A stretch of DNA of 64,000 nucleotides from Enterococcus sp. PF1-24. Lineage in GTDB: Bacteria; Bacillota; Bacilli; Lactobacillales; Enterococcaceae. A model generated the notes under the pieces. That model was given only the letters and a program-made list of their open reading frames with translations. It searched no databases and had not been told where the DNA came from. The position numbers and the translations under genes are program-made. Below, one piece after another: positions 29,162 through 38,862 of this stretch; the first letter of the stretch is position 1, and every line of letters starts with the position of its first letter. The stretch is from NCBI RefSeq assembly GCF_029893325.1, contig NZ_JARXWL010000008.1:46288-110287 (forward strand). Direction: 5' to 3'.

Positions 29162-30856
29162 TTATTTTTCCTGTAACTGAGTGATTAATGCTTCTTCTGG
29201 AGTAACATAGAGTGTTTTTTGATTTTCGTAAATAACAAAACCCGGTTTGGCACCGTTAGGTTTATGAACGTGTTTGACAGCCACATAATCCACGGGTACT
29301 TGGGCTGAATGGCGATATTTTGAAAAATAAGCTGCCAGTTGAGCTGCTTCCAGTAAAGTTTCTTCGCTAGGTTCAGCATCTTTAATAATTACATGAGAAC
29401 CAGGGATATTTTTGGCATGGAGCCAAATGTCGGTTTTCTTAGCAGAACGAAGGGTCAGCTGATCATTTTGCAAGTTGTTTTTACCAACTAAAATCAAAGT
29501 GCCGCCGCTACTAATAAAACGTTCTGGTTGTGAAGCCTTTTGTTTTTTCTTTCGTTGGTTTCGCTGGCGAATATAACCTTCAGCCGTTAATTCTTCTTTA
29601 ATCACTTCAATATCCATGGGATTTGCTAAATCTAATTGCGATTGAACGGATTCTAAATAAGCAATTTCATCTTTGGCTTCTTGAATTTGCTGATGAATTA
29701 ATTTAACGGCATTTTTTAATTTCTGATAACGATTAAAATAGCGCTGGGCATTTTGATTAGGTGAAAGGGCAGGGTTCAAGACAATTACTAAAGGTTGATT
29801 TTCTTCGTAGTAATTTTCAAGAGTTACTTCGCTGGCGCCTTTAGGTACTTGGGTCATAAAAGTGGTTAAAAGTTCACCGTTACGACGAAATTCTTCGGCA
29901 TTTTCAGAGTCCTTTAAAGTTTGTTCCCGTTTTGCTAATTTCGTTTGATTGCGTTTCAGTTCATTTTCGATTTTTCGTAACAATTCATTGCCTTGCTGTT
30001 TCACGCGCTCTTTTTCTGCCCGATCTCCATAAAAATGATCTAACAGTTCACTTAAACTAGGGAAGTTTGTTTGTTTTTCTCCTAAACTTTGATAAGTAAG
30101 TGGTGTGAAAAATTCTTTATCCTTATAAACAGCTAAAGTTGGCACGGGTTCATTTTCAATGGCTTGCCAAAAAGCTTGCCAAACTTTCATTTTTTCTTGA
30201 GGATTATGATTTAAGCGAAAAGCTAATTCATCAGCGGTATCTTTTCCTAAACCTTGAAAGTGTTGCTGTAAATATTTACCGTTTAAAGTTTCTGCTGTGG
30301 CTAAAATTTCAAAAACTTTCTCTTTTTTAGCTGTAAAAGGATTGATTTTAGCTTGTTGTGGGGGGGCAATGTAATCAACACCAGGTAGTAGAGAGCGATA
30401 ACTATTTTGAGAAGAGCTAATATGTTTAATGGCATCTAATATTTTACCCGTTTCATAATTCACTAAAACAATCGTACTGTGACGACCCATCAATTCAACA
30501 ATTAAGCGAATATTTTGTAAATCACCTAATTCATCCCGTTTAGTGAATAAAAAGGCGATTACCCGGTCGTTTTCGGTTTGTTGAATACCTTCTAAAATTG
30601 CGCCATCTAAATATTTCCGTAACATCATAATAAAATTGGGTGGTGTTTCAGGATTGGCATAAATAATATTGCTAATTTGCACTCGCGCATAGTTAGGGTG
30701 AGCGGATAGCAATAATTTATGATTCTTTCCTTTAGAACGAATCACTAAGACAACTTCATTATGATAAGGTTGGTGCAGCTTTGAAATTCGCCCACCAATT
30801 AATTCATTTTGTAATTCATGCACCATCGCATGAGTAAATACACCGTCAAAAGACAT
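29162..30856 (-). CDS. rqcH: RqcH, ribosome quality-control NFACT protein (FbpA family)
   Basis: The 564-residue protein starts MSFDGVFTHAMVHEL with an NFACT-N domain, has a long coiled-coil middle (residues ~270-420) and an NFACT-R domain near the end (DIWLHAKNIPGSHVII). RqcH recruits tRNA-Ala to add alanine tails to nascent chains on obstructed 50S subunits. Older literature names it fibronectin-binding protein. The ATG at 30856 has AGAGGAAAA upstream; the open frame extends 33 residues further without a ribosome site. A TATACT box lies near 30922. Confidence 0.95.
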   Translation of the reverse strand: MSFDGVFTHAMVHELQNELIGGRISKLHQPYHNEVVLVIRSKGKNHKLLLSAHPNYARVQISNIIYANPETPPNFIMMLRKYLDGAILEGIQQTENDRVIAFLFTKRDELGDLQNIRLIVELMGRHSTIVLVNYETGKILDAIKHISSSQNSYRSLLPGVDYIAPPQQAKINPFTAKKEKVFEILATAETLNGKYLQQHFQGLGKDTADELAFRLNHNPQEKMKVWQAFWQAIENEPVPTLAVYKDKEFFTPLTYQSLGEKQTNFPSLSELLDHFYGDRAEKERVKQQGNELLRKIENELKRNQTKLAKREQTLKDSENAEEFRRNGELLTTFMTQVPKGASEVTLENYYEENQPLVIVLNPALSPNQNAQRYFNRYQKLKNAVKLIHQQIQEAKDEIAYLESVQSQLDLANPMDIEVIKEELTAEGYIRQRNQRKKKQKASQPERFISSGGTLILVGKNNLQNDQLTLRSAKKTDIWLHAKNIPGSHVIIKDAEPSEETLLEAAQLAAYFSKYRHSAQVPVDYVAVKHVHKPNGAKPGFVIYENQKTLYVTPEEALITQLQEK

Positions 30857-30982
30857 CCGTTTTCCTCTTTTCTGTTTCCGATTCAAGCGGAAAAGGTCAG
30901 TTAAACCTTTACAACTAGCTATAGTATAGCGGAAAATGAGTGAAAAACCAATCAAAGATGGTTTGCTAATAATAAATAAAAT

Positions 30983-31008
30983 TGTAACCTTTTAGAGAGT
31001 TGTTCGTT
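30983..31008 (+). promoter_or_regulatory. Predicted ECF-sigma promoter
   Basis: TGTAAC (30983-30988), 16 bases, then CGTT (31005-31008) fits the Gram-positive ECF pattern TGAAAC-N16-CGTA. It lies 47 bases before the ECF sigma gene, which suggests autoregulation. Confidence 0.6.
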
Positions 31009-31054
31009 TATTAAGTAAAAGGAGCTAAATAGGATAAAGCGTAAGGAGGGCAAA

Positions 31055-31561
31055 ATGAGTGAAAAATGGCTTGATGAGCTATTAGCTAGTTGCTATCAGC
31101 AATTATTATTGTATGGCATCATGTTAACTGGTTCCAAAAGCGAAGGAGAAGACTTGGTTCAAGAAGCAATTTATCGTTTTTTGTTAATTTATGACAAAGT
31201 AGTTGATGATAATTATCAAGCGTATTTAATGCGAAGTATGCGTAATTTCTATTTTGATAACTATCGCAAAAGTCTCCGGAAACAACAAGTTTTATCAAAA
31301 CTAACTTTTGAAGCAAACAATCAAATAGCTAACCCGTTAACCCAGCTTTTAAAAAGTCGCGAATATGAAAATTTATACCAAAAAATCCTGCATTTACCAG
31401 CAAATCTGCAAGAAGTTTTATTAGGCTATTATTTTTTAGAACTATCTATTAAAGATTTAAGCTATTTAACTGGTAAATCAACTAGCAATGTTAAAGTATT
31501 ACTGCATCGCGGACGTAAACTATTAAAAAAGGAGTTGCAAAAAGATGACCAATTATCATGA
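31055..31561 (+). CDS. ECF-type RNA polymerase sigma factor
   Basis: The 168-residue protein has sigma region 2 (EGEDLVQEAIYRFLL, then RNFYFDNYRKSLR) and region 4 (LQEVLLGYYFLELSIKDLSYLTGKSTSNVKVLLHRGRK split over two helices), without regions 1 and 3. It directs transcription of an envelope-stress or similar regulon. It ends within the anti-sigma gene (17-base overlap), so the two are coupled. GGAGG lies before ATG. Confidence 0.93.
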   Translation: MSEKWLDELLASCYQQLLLYGIMLTGSKSEGEDLVQEAIYRFLLIYDKVVDDNYQAYLMRSMRNFYFDNYRKSLRKQQVLSKLTFEANNQIANPLTQLLKSREYENLYQKILHLPANLQEVLLGYYFLELSIKDLSYLTGKSTSNVKVLLHRGRKLLKKELQKDDQLS

Positions 31562-32831
31562 TAAATTACTAAAATATCAACAAAATCAGCTTTCAGATGA
31601 AGAAAAATCCGCTTTTGAAGCGGAACTTGAAAAAACGGAAGTGTTGTTGGATTATATTTTACAACAAGAAGATGAATCGCTTGCTTTTTCATCGGCAGAG
31701 GAAGAGTCAGCTATAGTTGAAACTAAAACGATAAAAAAGAAAATTAACCAACGGCTGAAAAAACAGCTTCTGTTGATGATGGCGATTATTTTATTTCTTT
31801 TTACTGGGGGATTTTTAATTATTCCTAAAATAATGGCTGCTTATTACTATAATCCCATGACTACCCAAGTTACGCCAACAACCGGAGAAATTAACTATTT
31901 CTGCTATCCAAATAATTTTGAATTTTATCAGTTAGTGGAAAGCCAAATTAATCTTGAAAAGAAACCGGTACTAGTTGATATGAGCAGTACTGAAAAAACT
32001 GGAATTGCGAAATATCAAGTTTATTTAATGAATGCTGATGATTTTTCAGGAGAAATCAGTGGTTCACAAATCACAATTGATAAAGGAAAGGCTACTAATC
32101 AACAATATTTCGGTAATACAAATAACTATAATCTTTTGACCTTTCAAAATATTCATCTTGAAGACAAAAAAAACTATTCAAAATTGTTGGAAACCATTAA
32201 TAAGCTACCCGATTCTGCTTGGTTGAAAGTTCGAGTCAGTTTTCCAGAAGTTAAAAATTTTCAACAATTACAAGAAATTGTTGAAAAAGAGGAAGAGGTT
32301 ACTACTTTAAATGCGTTGTTAGATACAAAAGTGGAAGGTTATCAAGAAGCTGATATTTTCGGAATTCGCCTTTATCAAAATAATCAATGGCTAGTAAACT
32401 ATGGATTTTCATTTAAAACTCTAATGAATCAGCAATATCCAGGGCTTTTATATCAACAGTATCCAGGTAGTCAGGGACTTATTGAATCTTCAGAAGAACA
32501 ACTTAAAGAATATTTAGTGGCCCATTTGCAATATCTGCTAGATCATCATGAAGACAGTTATGATCGCTTAATCGCTCAAGAATATGAGCAAGAAATGGTT
32601 GCCAAAGAAGAGGAAATAGTTATAGATTTTGATAAGGTTGATGAAGATAGCATCGCTGCTCTTATCACCGAATTGAAAGAAGAGGAATTACGTTTTAATA
32701 AAATGGACGTTGCTATTCCTAAAGCTCAATTTGAAGAATATCTAAAAGAACAAGATTTTTCTTACATCAGCTTGCTGGATGTTAATTTATTTTCTATAGG
32801 TATGGAAGAAATGAACTTTTTTGGAAATTAG
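31545..32831 (+). CDS. Membrane-anchored anti-sigma factor
   Basis: The 428-residue protein has a cytoplasmic N-terminal part of about 70 residues, one membrane segment (residues ~72-95, LLLMMAIILFLFTGG) and a large extracellular part, in the arrangement of sigma-factor regulator proteins. It overlaps the ECF sigma gene and starts after AAGGAG. It is expected to hold the sigma factor until an outside signal triggers release. The outer domain (Y/Q-rich, with repeated QQYPG) has no function I recognise. Confidence 0.8.
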   Translation: MTNYHDKLLKYQQNQLSDEEKSAFEAELEKTEVLLDYILQQEDESLAFSSAEEESAIVETKTIKKKINQRLKKQLLLMMAIILFLFTGGFLIIPKIMAAYYYNPMTTQVTPTTGEINYFCYPNNFEFYQLVESQINLEKKPVLVDMSSTEKTGIAKYQVYLMNADDFSGEISGSQITIDKGKATNQQYFGNTNNYNLLTFQNIHLEDKKNYSKLLETINKLPDSAWLKVRVSFPEVKNFQQLQEIVEKEEEVTTLNALLDTKVEGYQEADIFGIRLYQNNQWLVNYGFSFKTLMNQQYPGLLYQQYPGSQGLIESSEEQLKEYLVAHLQYLLDHHEDSYDRLIAQEYEQEMVAKEEEIVIDFDKVDEDSIAALITELKEEELRFNKMDVAIPKAQFEEYLKEQDFSYISLLDVNLFSIGMEEMNFFGN

Positions 32832-32840
32832 AGCTAAAGA

Positions 32841-32892
32841 AAAGCAGCAGAAACGAGAGATTCATAAAAATCTCGTTTCTGCTGCTTTATTT
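32841..32892. terminator. Bidirectional rho-independent terminator
   Basis: An 18-bp stem AAAGCAGCAGAAACGAGA (32841-32858) pairs with 32871-32888. It lies between the anti-sigma gene and the convergent ABC gene. Confidence 0.9.
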
Positions 32893-32898
32893 AAACAG

Positions 32899-34632
32899 TT
32901 AAACCACCCAATTGCGGGCTTTTTCTTGTTCTTGATACATTTGAGCATACCAATCATGATTGTTTAACAAGGCTTGGTGATTGCCTTGTTCACGAATTTC
33001 TCCTTCATCTAACACGACAATTTGATCAGCGTTAATAATGGTGTTTAAGCGATGAGCGATTACTACGACGGTTTTATCTTTCATCAGTAAATCTAAGGCT
33101 TGATTGATTTCTTTTTCATTATCAACATCTAAATTAGAAGTCGTTTCATCTAAAAGAACGATTGGGGCATCTTTTAATAAAGCTCTAGCGATTGAACTCC
33201 GTTGCTTTTCACCACCAGAAAGGGTTGAACCACCTTCGCCGACCATCGTGTCATAGCCGTTTTCTAAATTAGCAATAAATTGATGACAATTGGCGGCTTT
33301 GCAAGCTTCAATCACTTCGGCTTGTGTGGCTTCGGGTTTAGCAATCCGAATATTATTTAAAATCGTATCATTAAATAAATAAACATCTTGAAAGACCATA
33401 CTAATTTGACTGGTTAAAGCATCAGGTTTTACTTCAGCAATATTTTGCTGATTAAAAGTGATTGCACCACTGGTTACATCCCAAAAGCGAGCAAGTAGAT
33501 GAATAATTGTTGATTTTCCTGAACCTGAAGGGCCAATTAAAGCTGTGGTGGTTTTTATAGGCATCCGCAAATTAATGTTTTTCAAAACTGCCACATCATT
33601 TTCATAAGCGAAGTTAACATCTTTTAAAACAATTTCATAATTTTCAGCTGATAATTCTTCTTTAGTATAAGTTAATGGCTGTTGGCTCATGACTTGTCGC
33701 AAATTGACAGCTGATTTAGCCATATATTTCATTTCTGGATAAAGCATCCCTAAAGCGATTAATTGCGATGAAATGGAAATACTTAACATTAAAACCGCTA
33801 TAAATTTAGTCGGCGTTGTCGTTTCATTTAATAATAAATAAGTACCCCAAACTAAAGCTACTGGCAAAATGAAAGAAACAATAGTTGAAAAGGCCATCAT
33901 AAAAGGCATCATACTTAATTCAGTTTTAATCGCTGATTTCCGTAAGTCATTAAAAGAATCATCTAATCTTTTAAATTTAACGCCTGTCAATTGATAGAGT
34001 TTAAAAGTTTTGATACCGTTAATATATTCAACTACCCGCGAAATAACTGCATTGATTTTCGGGCGATGGCGGGTTGCGGCTTTTGTGCCAGTTTTACCAC
34101 CAGCAACTAAAAAGGGCAGGGCAATCAAAATCATTACCACAATAATTACCGCAAAACGAAAATCAATGATTAAAGCGGCAACTAAGCCGAATAAAATCAT
34201 AAACAAAGTTTTAAAAATATCGGAAAAATTATGCGTAAGGACTTGTTCAAAATCAGCAATATCAGTGGTGAAATTACTAGTTAATTTACCAATACTATTT
34301 TGATTAAAGAAACCAGAATTTAAACCACGAACGTGGTCAGCAAGCTGAATCCGTAATTTAGTAATGATTTTTGAACCATTAATTTGTAAAGAATTATAAC
34401 TATGGCTCACCAGTAAGACGCGGGCAATAAAAACAACAACTAAGACAATCACACTCTTCGTAAAAAAGGCTTGCGTGAAATCATTTTCCACTAATTTTAC
34501 AATGCCTAAAATCATTACTGAGTAAAAGCACATATTTAAAAGGGCATCTAAAATCGCTAAACAAACTGGGGCAATCAGTAAATTTATTTGTTTCCCAATT
34601 ACAAATAGAATATCTTTCATCATTTTAATCAT
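32899..34632 (-). CDS. ABC exporter-fold permease/ATPase, second half of a heterodimer
   Basis: The 577-residue protein has six membrane segments (residues ~10-310) and a C-terminal ATPase with Walker A GPSGSGKST, signature LSGGEKQR and Walker B LLDETTSNLD. ATG 34632 overlaps the end of the upstream partner and follows GGAGGTG; the longer open frame to 34728 lies inside that partner and is not used. The pair lies behind a Fur box, so it probably moves an iron chelate. In YbtPQ and IrtAB such exporter-fold pairs act as siderophore importers; direction here is unproven. Confidence 0.88.
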   Translation of the reverse strand: MIKMMKDILFVIGKQINLLIAPVCLAILDALLNMCFYSVMILGIVKLVENDFTQAFFTKSVIVLVVVFIARVLLVSHSYNSLQINGSKIITKLRIQLADHVRGLNSGFFNQNSIGKLTSNFTTDIADFEQVLTHNFSDIFKTLFMILFGLVAALIIDFRFAVIIVVMILIALPFLVAGGKTGTKAATRHRPKINAVISRVVEYINGIKTFKLYQLTGVKFKRLDDSFNDLRKSAIKTELSMMPFMMAFSTIVSFILPVALVWGTYLLLNETTTPTKFIAVLMLSISISSQLIALGMLYPEMKYMAKSAVNLRQVMSQQPLTYTKEELSAENYEIVLKDVNFAYENDVAVLKNINLRMPIKTTTALIGPSGSGKSTIIHLLARFWDVTSGAITFNQQNIAEVKPDALTSQISMVFQDVYLFNDTILNNIRIAKPEATQAEVIEACKAANCHQFIANLENGYDTMVGEGGSTLSGGEKQRSSIARALLKDAPIVLLDETTSNLDVDNEKEINQALDLLMKDKTVVVIAHRLNTIINADQIVVLDEGEIREQGNHQALLNNHDWYAQMYQEQEKARNWVV

Positions 34633-36373
34633 TCGCTGACACCTCCATATTAGCAGCTGTATAACTTTGCCACATCTGTGCGTAACGACCATTTTGAGCC
34701 AATAGTTGCGGATGCGTTCCTTGCTCAATCACTTTACCTGAATCAAAAACGCAGATTTGGTCGGCATTGACAATCGTGTGCAAGCGGTGAGCAATCATAA
34801 TGGTAGTTTTATCTTTCAATAATTCATTTAGGGCTAACTGAATTTTTCGTTCATTTTCCATATCGGTAAAACTAGTAGCTTCATCAAAAATTAAGATTGG
34901 TGAGTTTTTCAAAATGGCTCTAGCAATACAAATTCGTTGTTTTTCGCCACCAGACATTTTAATACCAGCTTCACCTAAATGGGTTTGATAACCAGCTGGC
35001 AAAGCTAAAATCGTTTCGTGAATTTGAGCAGCTTTAGCGGAGGCAAAAATTTCTTCTTCCGTAGCATTTTCTTTCCCCACAGCAATATTTTCCCAAATTG
35101 TATCGTGGAGCATAAAAGATTCTTGAAAAACAAAGCTAACCGCATTCATTAAAGCTTTTTCTGAATAATGATTAATTGGTGAGCCAGCGATTTTAACGAC
35201 ACCGCTTTGATTATCCCAAAAGCGGGGGATTAGTTGGGCAGTCGTGGTTTTACCAGAACCAGACACACCAACGAAAGCAGTTAAACTTTTAGCGGGAATT
35301 TCAAGAGAGACTTCATGTAAAACATCATTTTCTTCATAAGCAAAGCTGACTTCTTCAAAAGTAATCGCTGGATTGTCGCTAACATCTGTGGTTATTTCAC
35401 CAAATTCCTGTTGCGGCACATCCATAATTTGACGAATTTTATCGGTACCTGACATAATTTGCACGATTGCCATCGAAAAGCCTTGTAAGCTTTTTAAAGA
35501 ACTAAAAAAGACGACACTCATAATCATAAAAAATAGGTAGACTGGCAACTCAATTTTATCTTGTAGATATAACCAACCACCAATTGGGAAACTGAAAAAG
35601 ATTCCTGATTCAATTAATACCATAAAGGTGCCATAGGGGCCGCTTTGCGCTTTGGTGCAGCTGACCCACATTTCATGATATTCAGCAACCGTATCAGAAT
35701 ATTGCTTAAAACCTTTAGCAGTTACGTTAAAAGCTTTCATCACATTCATGCCATTAATAAATTGCATAATGGAAGAATTAAGTTGACCAACTAATTTTTG
35801 GTACCAACTCATGAAATTACTACTGCTTTTCATGCCAACGCTTAAAATCACGCCACCTAAAATAATCGGAATTAATAAACAAAGGGCTAATTGCCAGTTG
35901 ACTGTACAAAGATAAATAAACATAATCAAAGGTACAGTGATGGCCTTAAATAAATCCGGAACTTGATGGGCCAACATTTTTTCAATGCGTTCTGTATCTT
36001 CAATCAGGTTCTTTTTCAAATTGCCAGAAGTGGTACTATTAAAGAAACCTAAGTGCACTTTAGCAATTTGGGCGCTCAATTTACAACGAATTTCATAAAG
36101 CGTGTTAAAGGCACCGATATGAGAGAGGGCACCACTAATAATCGCTGTCAAAAATTTGGAAATAATTGCTATTACAGCATATAAGGCATATTGTTTTGCC
36201 AAATCAGCATTAGGATTCTCCCCAAAAAGAAATAAAAGAACTCGATAGAGCATGATAAAAGGAACAAAATCTAAGATTCCTGAAATTACGCTAAAAATCC
36301 CTGAGAACAGTAGCAACCACAAAGAATTGCCAGCGATTTTAAATAAATAAGTAAAACTATTTTGCTTTTTCAT
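34625..36373 (-). CDS. ABC exporter-fold permease/ATPase, first half of a heterodimer
   Basis: The 582-residue protein has an N-terminal six-helix membrane domain and an ATPase with Walker A GVSGSGKTT, signature MSGGEKQR and Walker B LIFDEATSFTDMENE. The last stretch resembles the DEATAFADPENE variant of the YbtPQ/IrtAB siderophore-importer group. ATG 36373 is used since AAAGGATG precedes it at proper distance. The Fur box is 29 bases upstream. It overlaps the second half by eight bases. Confidence 0.88.
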   Translation of the reverse strand: MKKQNSFTYLFKIAGNSLWLLLFSGIFSVISGILDFVPFIMLYRVLLFLFGENPNADLAKQYALYAVIAIISKFLTAIISGALSHIGAFNTLYEIRCKLSAQIAKVHLGFFNSTTSGNLKKNLIEDTERIEKMLAHQVPDLFKAITVPLIMFIYLCTVNWQLALCLLIPIILGGVILSVGMKSSSNFMSWYQKLVGQLNSSIMQFINGMNVMKAFNVTAKGFKQYSDTVAEYHEMWVSCTKAQSGPYGTFMVLIESGIFFSFPIGGWLYLQDKIELPVYLFFMIMSVVFFSSLKSLQGFSMAIVQIMSGTDKIRQIMDVPQQEFGEITTDVSDNPAITFEEVSFAYEENDVLHEVSLEIPAKSLTAFVGVSGSGKTTTAQLIPRFWDNQSGVVKIAGSPINHYSEKALMNAVSFVFQESFMLHDTIWENIAVGKENATEEEIFASAKAAQIHETILALPAGYQTHLGEAGIKMSGGEKQRICIARAILKNSPILIFDEATSFTDMENERKIQLALNELLKDKTTIMIAHRLHTIVNADQICVFDSGKVIEQGTHPQLLAQNGRYAQMWQSYTAANMEVSAND

Positions 36374-36401
36374 ACGCGTCATCCTTTCTTAGAAAATCTA
36401 T

Positions 36402-36416
36402 TGAAAATGATTCTCA
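36402..36416. promoter_or_regulatory. Fur box
   Basis: TGAAAATGATTCTCA is a 7-1-7 inverted repeat that matches TGATAATNATTATCA at all but two defined positions. It lies directly upstream of the leftward ABC pair and predicts repression by Fur with iron. Confidence 0.75.
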
Positions 36417-36580
36417 TTGTCGTATTAACTAAGAAAAGTTGAAATAGCAAGCTGCCAAATAAAAAAAATATCCTAAACTTTTGTTGCAGCATCAGGATAA
36501 GAATTTTTTAAGGCCAAGTCTTTTTATGTTTTTTATAGTATAATAAAATTATTATTAAACAGGGAGGCGTTGGTTAAAAA

Positions 36581-36958
36581 ATGTCACAACCAACTCAAAA
36601 TAAACAAAAACGCAAAATTGAGGCAAAACATCTTCATGACAATCAGATAGAATTTGAAAAAACAACGCCCCGTAAAAAGGTCAGTGTTGCCAAAAAAGCC
36701 GAAATGAAGAAAAAACAGCAGCGGGCTCGTCGATTAAGAGATTTTTTGATTATGCTAGCTAGCTTTTTGATTTCTTTAGGAATTTTTTATTTCATAGGAA
36801 ACTTTGTTAAAGAAAGTCAACGCCAATTTTATTACAGCTGGCCGTTTTTAGTACTGAGTTTAATTGGAATTTCATTAATTTATCTGGTTTGTTACATTTT
36901 GTTAAAAATAATCTTTAAGAAAAGAAAAAAAGGGCAACGAAAAGCAAAAACCACTTAG
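36581..36958 (+). CDS. Small basic membrane protein of unknown function
   Basis: This 125-residue protein is not recognised. It has a highly charged, Lys/Arg/Gln-rich N-terminal half (residues 1-52) and two membrane segments (residues ~54-72 and ~88-110), followed by a Lys/Arg-rich tail. Both ends are expected in the cytoplasm. GGGAGGCG precedes the ATG by about 12 bases. It stands alone between divergent and convergent genes and has its own terminator. Confidence 0.75.
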   Translation: MSQPTQNKQKRKIEAKHLHDNQIEFEKTTPRKKVSVAKKAEMKKKQQRARRLRDFLIMLASFLISLGIFYFIGNFVKESQRQFYYSWPFLVLSLIGISLIYLVCYILLKIIFKKRKKGQRKAKTT

Positions 36959-36982
36959 TCGTTAGACTAAGTGGTTTTCATC
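36947..36982. terminator. Bidirectional rho-independent terminator
   Basis: The stem AAAACCACTTAGTC/GACTAAGTGGTTTT with a 4-base loop overlaps the stop of the small membrane gene and precedes the convergent ABC-2 permease gene. Confidence 0.9.
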
Positions 36983-36985
36983 TTT

Positions 36986-37732
36986 TTATAAGTTTTGTCG
37001 CCGCATTGTTGTTAATGAGATAAAGGCGAAGATAACCGTTATGATTAATGAGATACATATTTGGAAAATTGTTCTTCCAACTGAATCAAAACCGGCGTTC
37101 AATGAAATTACATTCAAAATCCCGGTAACAATTCCGATACCAATATTAAAGATAAAATAGAAAATAATCGCAATATTACGACCTTTAAAAATAATACAAG
37201 TGGTAAAAACAATTACTAAGGTACTGATATAACTAACGGCTTGATTAAGTAATATTAGTGGGAAACTAGTATTTTGTAAATTCAAGGCATAGTTAAAACC
37301 ATTTAAAAACTCTTGCCAGAAATTAGTATGAGAAAAATTGATTAAAAAAATCATTGCTGGGAAAAATCCGATAGCTATCACAATGGCAATTGAACATAAA
37401 AATACTGCACCAATTTTTGAAAAGAATAAACGCGTGCGATTTACACCAGAAGCAATCATGGTTGCCATAACATTATTTTTGTAATCCATTGCAATCATGT
37501 GGAATGGTAAAAATAAGCTGAAAAAAGCATCGGCGACGATTGTTGCTAACGTTCCAAAAATTACAAGCCCTAAAAAGGCCTCTAAATCTTTAGTGTAGTA
37601 ATTATTGATTATATAAACAATAGAACCTGCAAAGAAAGTATTCAACGCAGCTAAAATACCAATAATAATCAAAATTGATTTATCACGATAAAACTTGAAA
37701 AGTTCCATTTTAAAAATTAATTTACTTGTCAT
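36986..37732 (-). CDS. ABC-2 type transporter permease
   Basis: The 248-residue protein has six hydrophobic segments and the layout of an ABC-2 permease. It is 12 bp downstream of the ATPase gene and would form a complex with it. Substrate unknown. The close ATPase-permease pairing is seen in peptide/antibiotic export and in immunity systems. Confidence 0.8.
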   Translation of the reverse strand: MTSKLIFKMELFKFYRDKSILIIIGILAALNTFFAGSIVYIINNYYTKDLEAFLGLVIFGTLATIVADAFFSLFLPFHMIAMDYKNNVMATMIASGVNRTRLFFSKIGAVFLCSIAIVIAIGFFPAMIFLINFSHTNFWQEFLNGFNYALNLQNTSFPLILLNQAVSYISTLVIVFTTCIIFKGRNIAIIFYFIFNIGIGIVTGILNVISLNAGFDSVGRTIFQICISLIITVIFAFISLTTMRRQNL

Positions 37733-37744
37733 TCTTTTTCACCT

Positions 37745-38608
37745 CTAATTCAATTTATCTTCTAGAATTTTTATTTTTGTTAACTCGTTAATTTCAATAT
37801 CATCCGCCACTAATTCATTCTTGATATCTTTCCAACGAGTATCAGAAATATCAATTTTAATGCCGTCATCACTTGCTTCGTAGAAGTAATTAATTTTTTC
37901 GAGAATTTCAATTAATTTTTGATTATCTGAGGTATTGATTAAGCGCATTTGTTTGGTTCTTTCAGAGTTCATATTAATAGAATCAATAATTTGACCTCTT
38001 TCAATAACATAAACCATATCACAAAGGGCTTCTAAATCATTTTGAACATGACTTGAAATAATTAATGTTAAACCTTCAGCGATTAGTTGTTTCAAATATT
38101 TTTTAAACCATTTAACCGTTTCTACATCTAAACCACGGAAAGGTTCATCTAAAATTAAAATTTTAGGGGTATGCATTAAAGCGATTAATAAAATTAATTT
38201 CTTCTGCATCCCATAAGAATAAGTTTTCACTTTTTGGTTTAAAACTTCTAATAAATCTAACTCTTTAGCTAAAGAATTGGCGCGATTGCTATCAAATTGA
38301 CCACGTAAACCAGCAAAATATTCGATATTAAACCAGCCTGTTCGATTGGTATAACAAGACATACCATCTAATACAATCCCGACATTTAACAACACTTCAT
38401 TGTTTTCTTTAACAGAGGTGCCATCAATTGAAATATCGCCACTATAAGTGGTAATGATATTTGTCATACATTTGAAGAGGGTCGTTTTACCAGCACCATT
38501 ATGGCCAACTAAACCATAAGCAGTTCCTTCAGAAAATTTCAAAGAACGAATTTTCAAAGTAGGAACTTGACCGTATTTCATTAATAATTTGTCAACTACA
38601 ATTTCCAT
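37745..38608 (-). CDS. ABC transporter ATP-binding protein
   Basis: The 287-residue protein has Walker A GHNGAGKTT, a SYGMQKK signature (C-loop variant of LSGGQ) and Walker B LILDEPFRGLD. The last ~80 residues form an extra domain. AGGAG precedes ATG 38608; the 14-residue longer frame has no ribosome site. Partner of the ABC-2 permease that follows. Confidence 0.88.
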   Translation of the reverse strand: MEIVVDKLLMKYGQVPTLKIRSLKFSEGTAYGLVGHNGAGKTTLFKCMTNIITTYSGDISIDGTSVKENNEVLLNVGIVLDGMSCYTNRTGWFNIEYFAGLRGQFDSNRANSLAKELDLLEVLNQKVKTYSYGMQKKLILLIALMHTPKILILDEPFRGLDVETVKWFKKYLKQLIAEGLTLIISSHVQNDLEALCDMVYVIERGQIIDSINMNSERTKQMRLINTSDNQKLIEILEKINYFYEASDDGIKIDISDTRWKDIKNELVADDIEINELTKIKILEDKLN

Positions 38609-38820
38609 AATGTAACTCCTTTTATCTAAGACTTGAAAAAATTTTAACAAATTTAGTATACCACGGGGGAAAAATTCTAGATAGCATTTTCAAAGTAATT
38701 AAGAAAACTTAAAAATAGGAAGGCGTAATAGCTTGTTTTACACCTGAGTAAAGTGAGAGCTAGATAACAAGAAAAAGAAAAGCTGCGAGTGTTGCCCTAC
38801 ATCCCAGAAAATAAACACAA

Positions 38821-38862
38821 AAAATCTCCCGCACGATGTAGCTTGTGCGGGAGATTTTTTTA
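38821..38862. terminator. Rho-independent terminator
   Basis: A 14-bp stem AAAATCTCCCGCAC/GTGCGGGAGATTTT. On the minus strand it ends the glucarate dehydratase-like gene whose stop is at 38860. The remaining sequence between 38609 and 38820 holds no gene that I can support. Confidence 0.85.

Noticed and set aside
34633..34728. Longer N-terminus for the second ABC half-transporter
   Set aside because: It is the other frame of the upstream ABC gene. ATG 34632 has GGAGG upstream and begins just before the first membrane helix.
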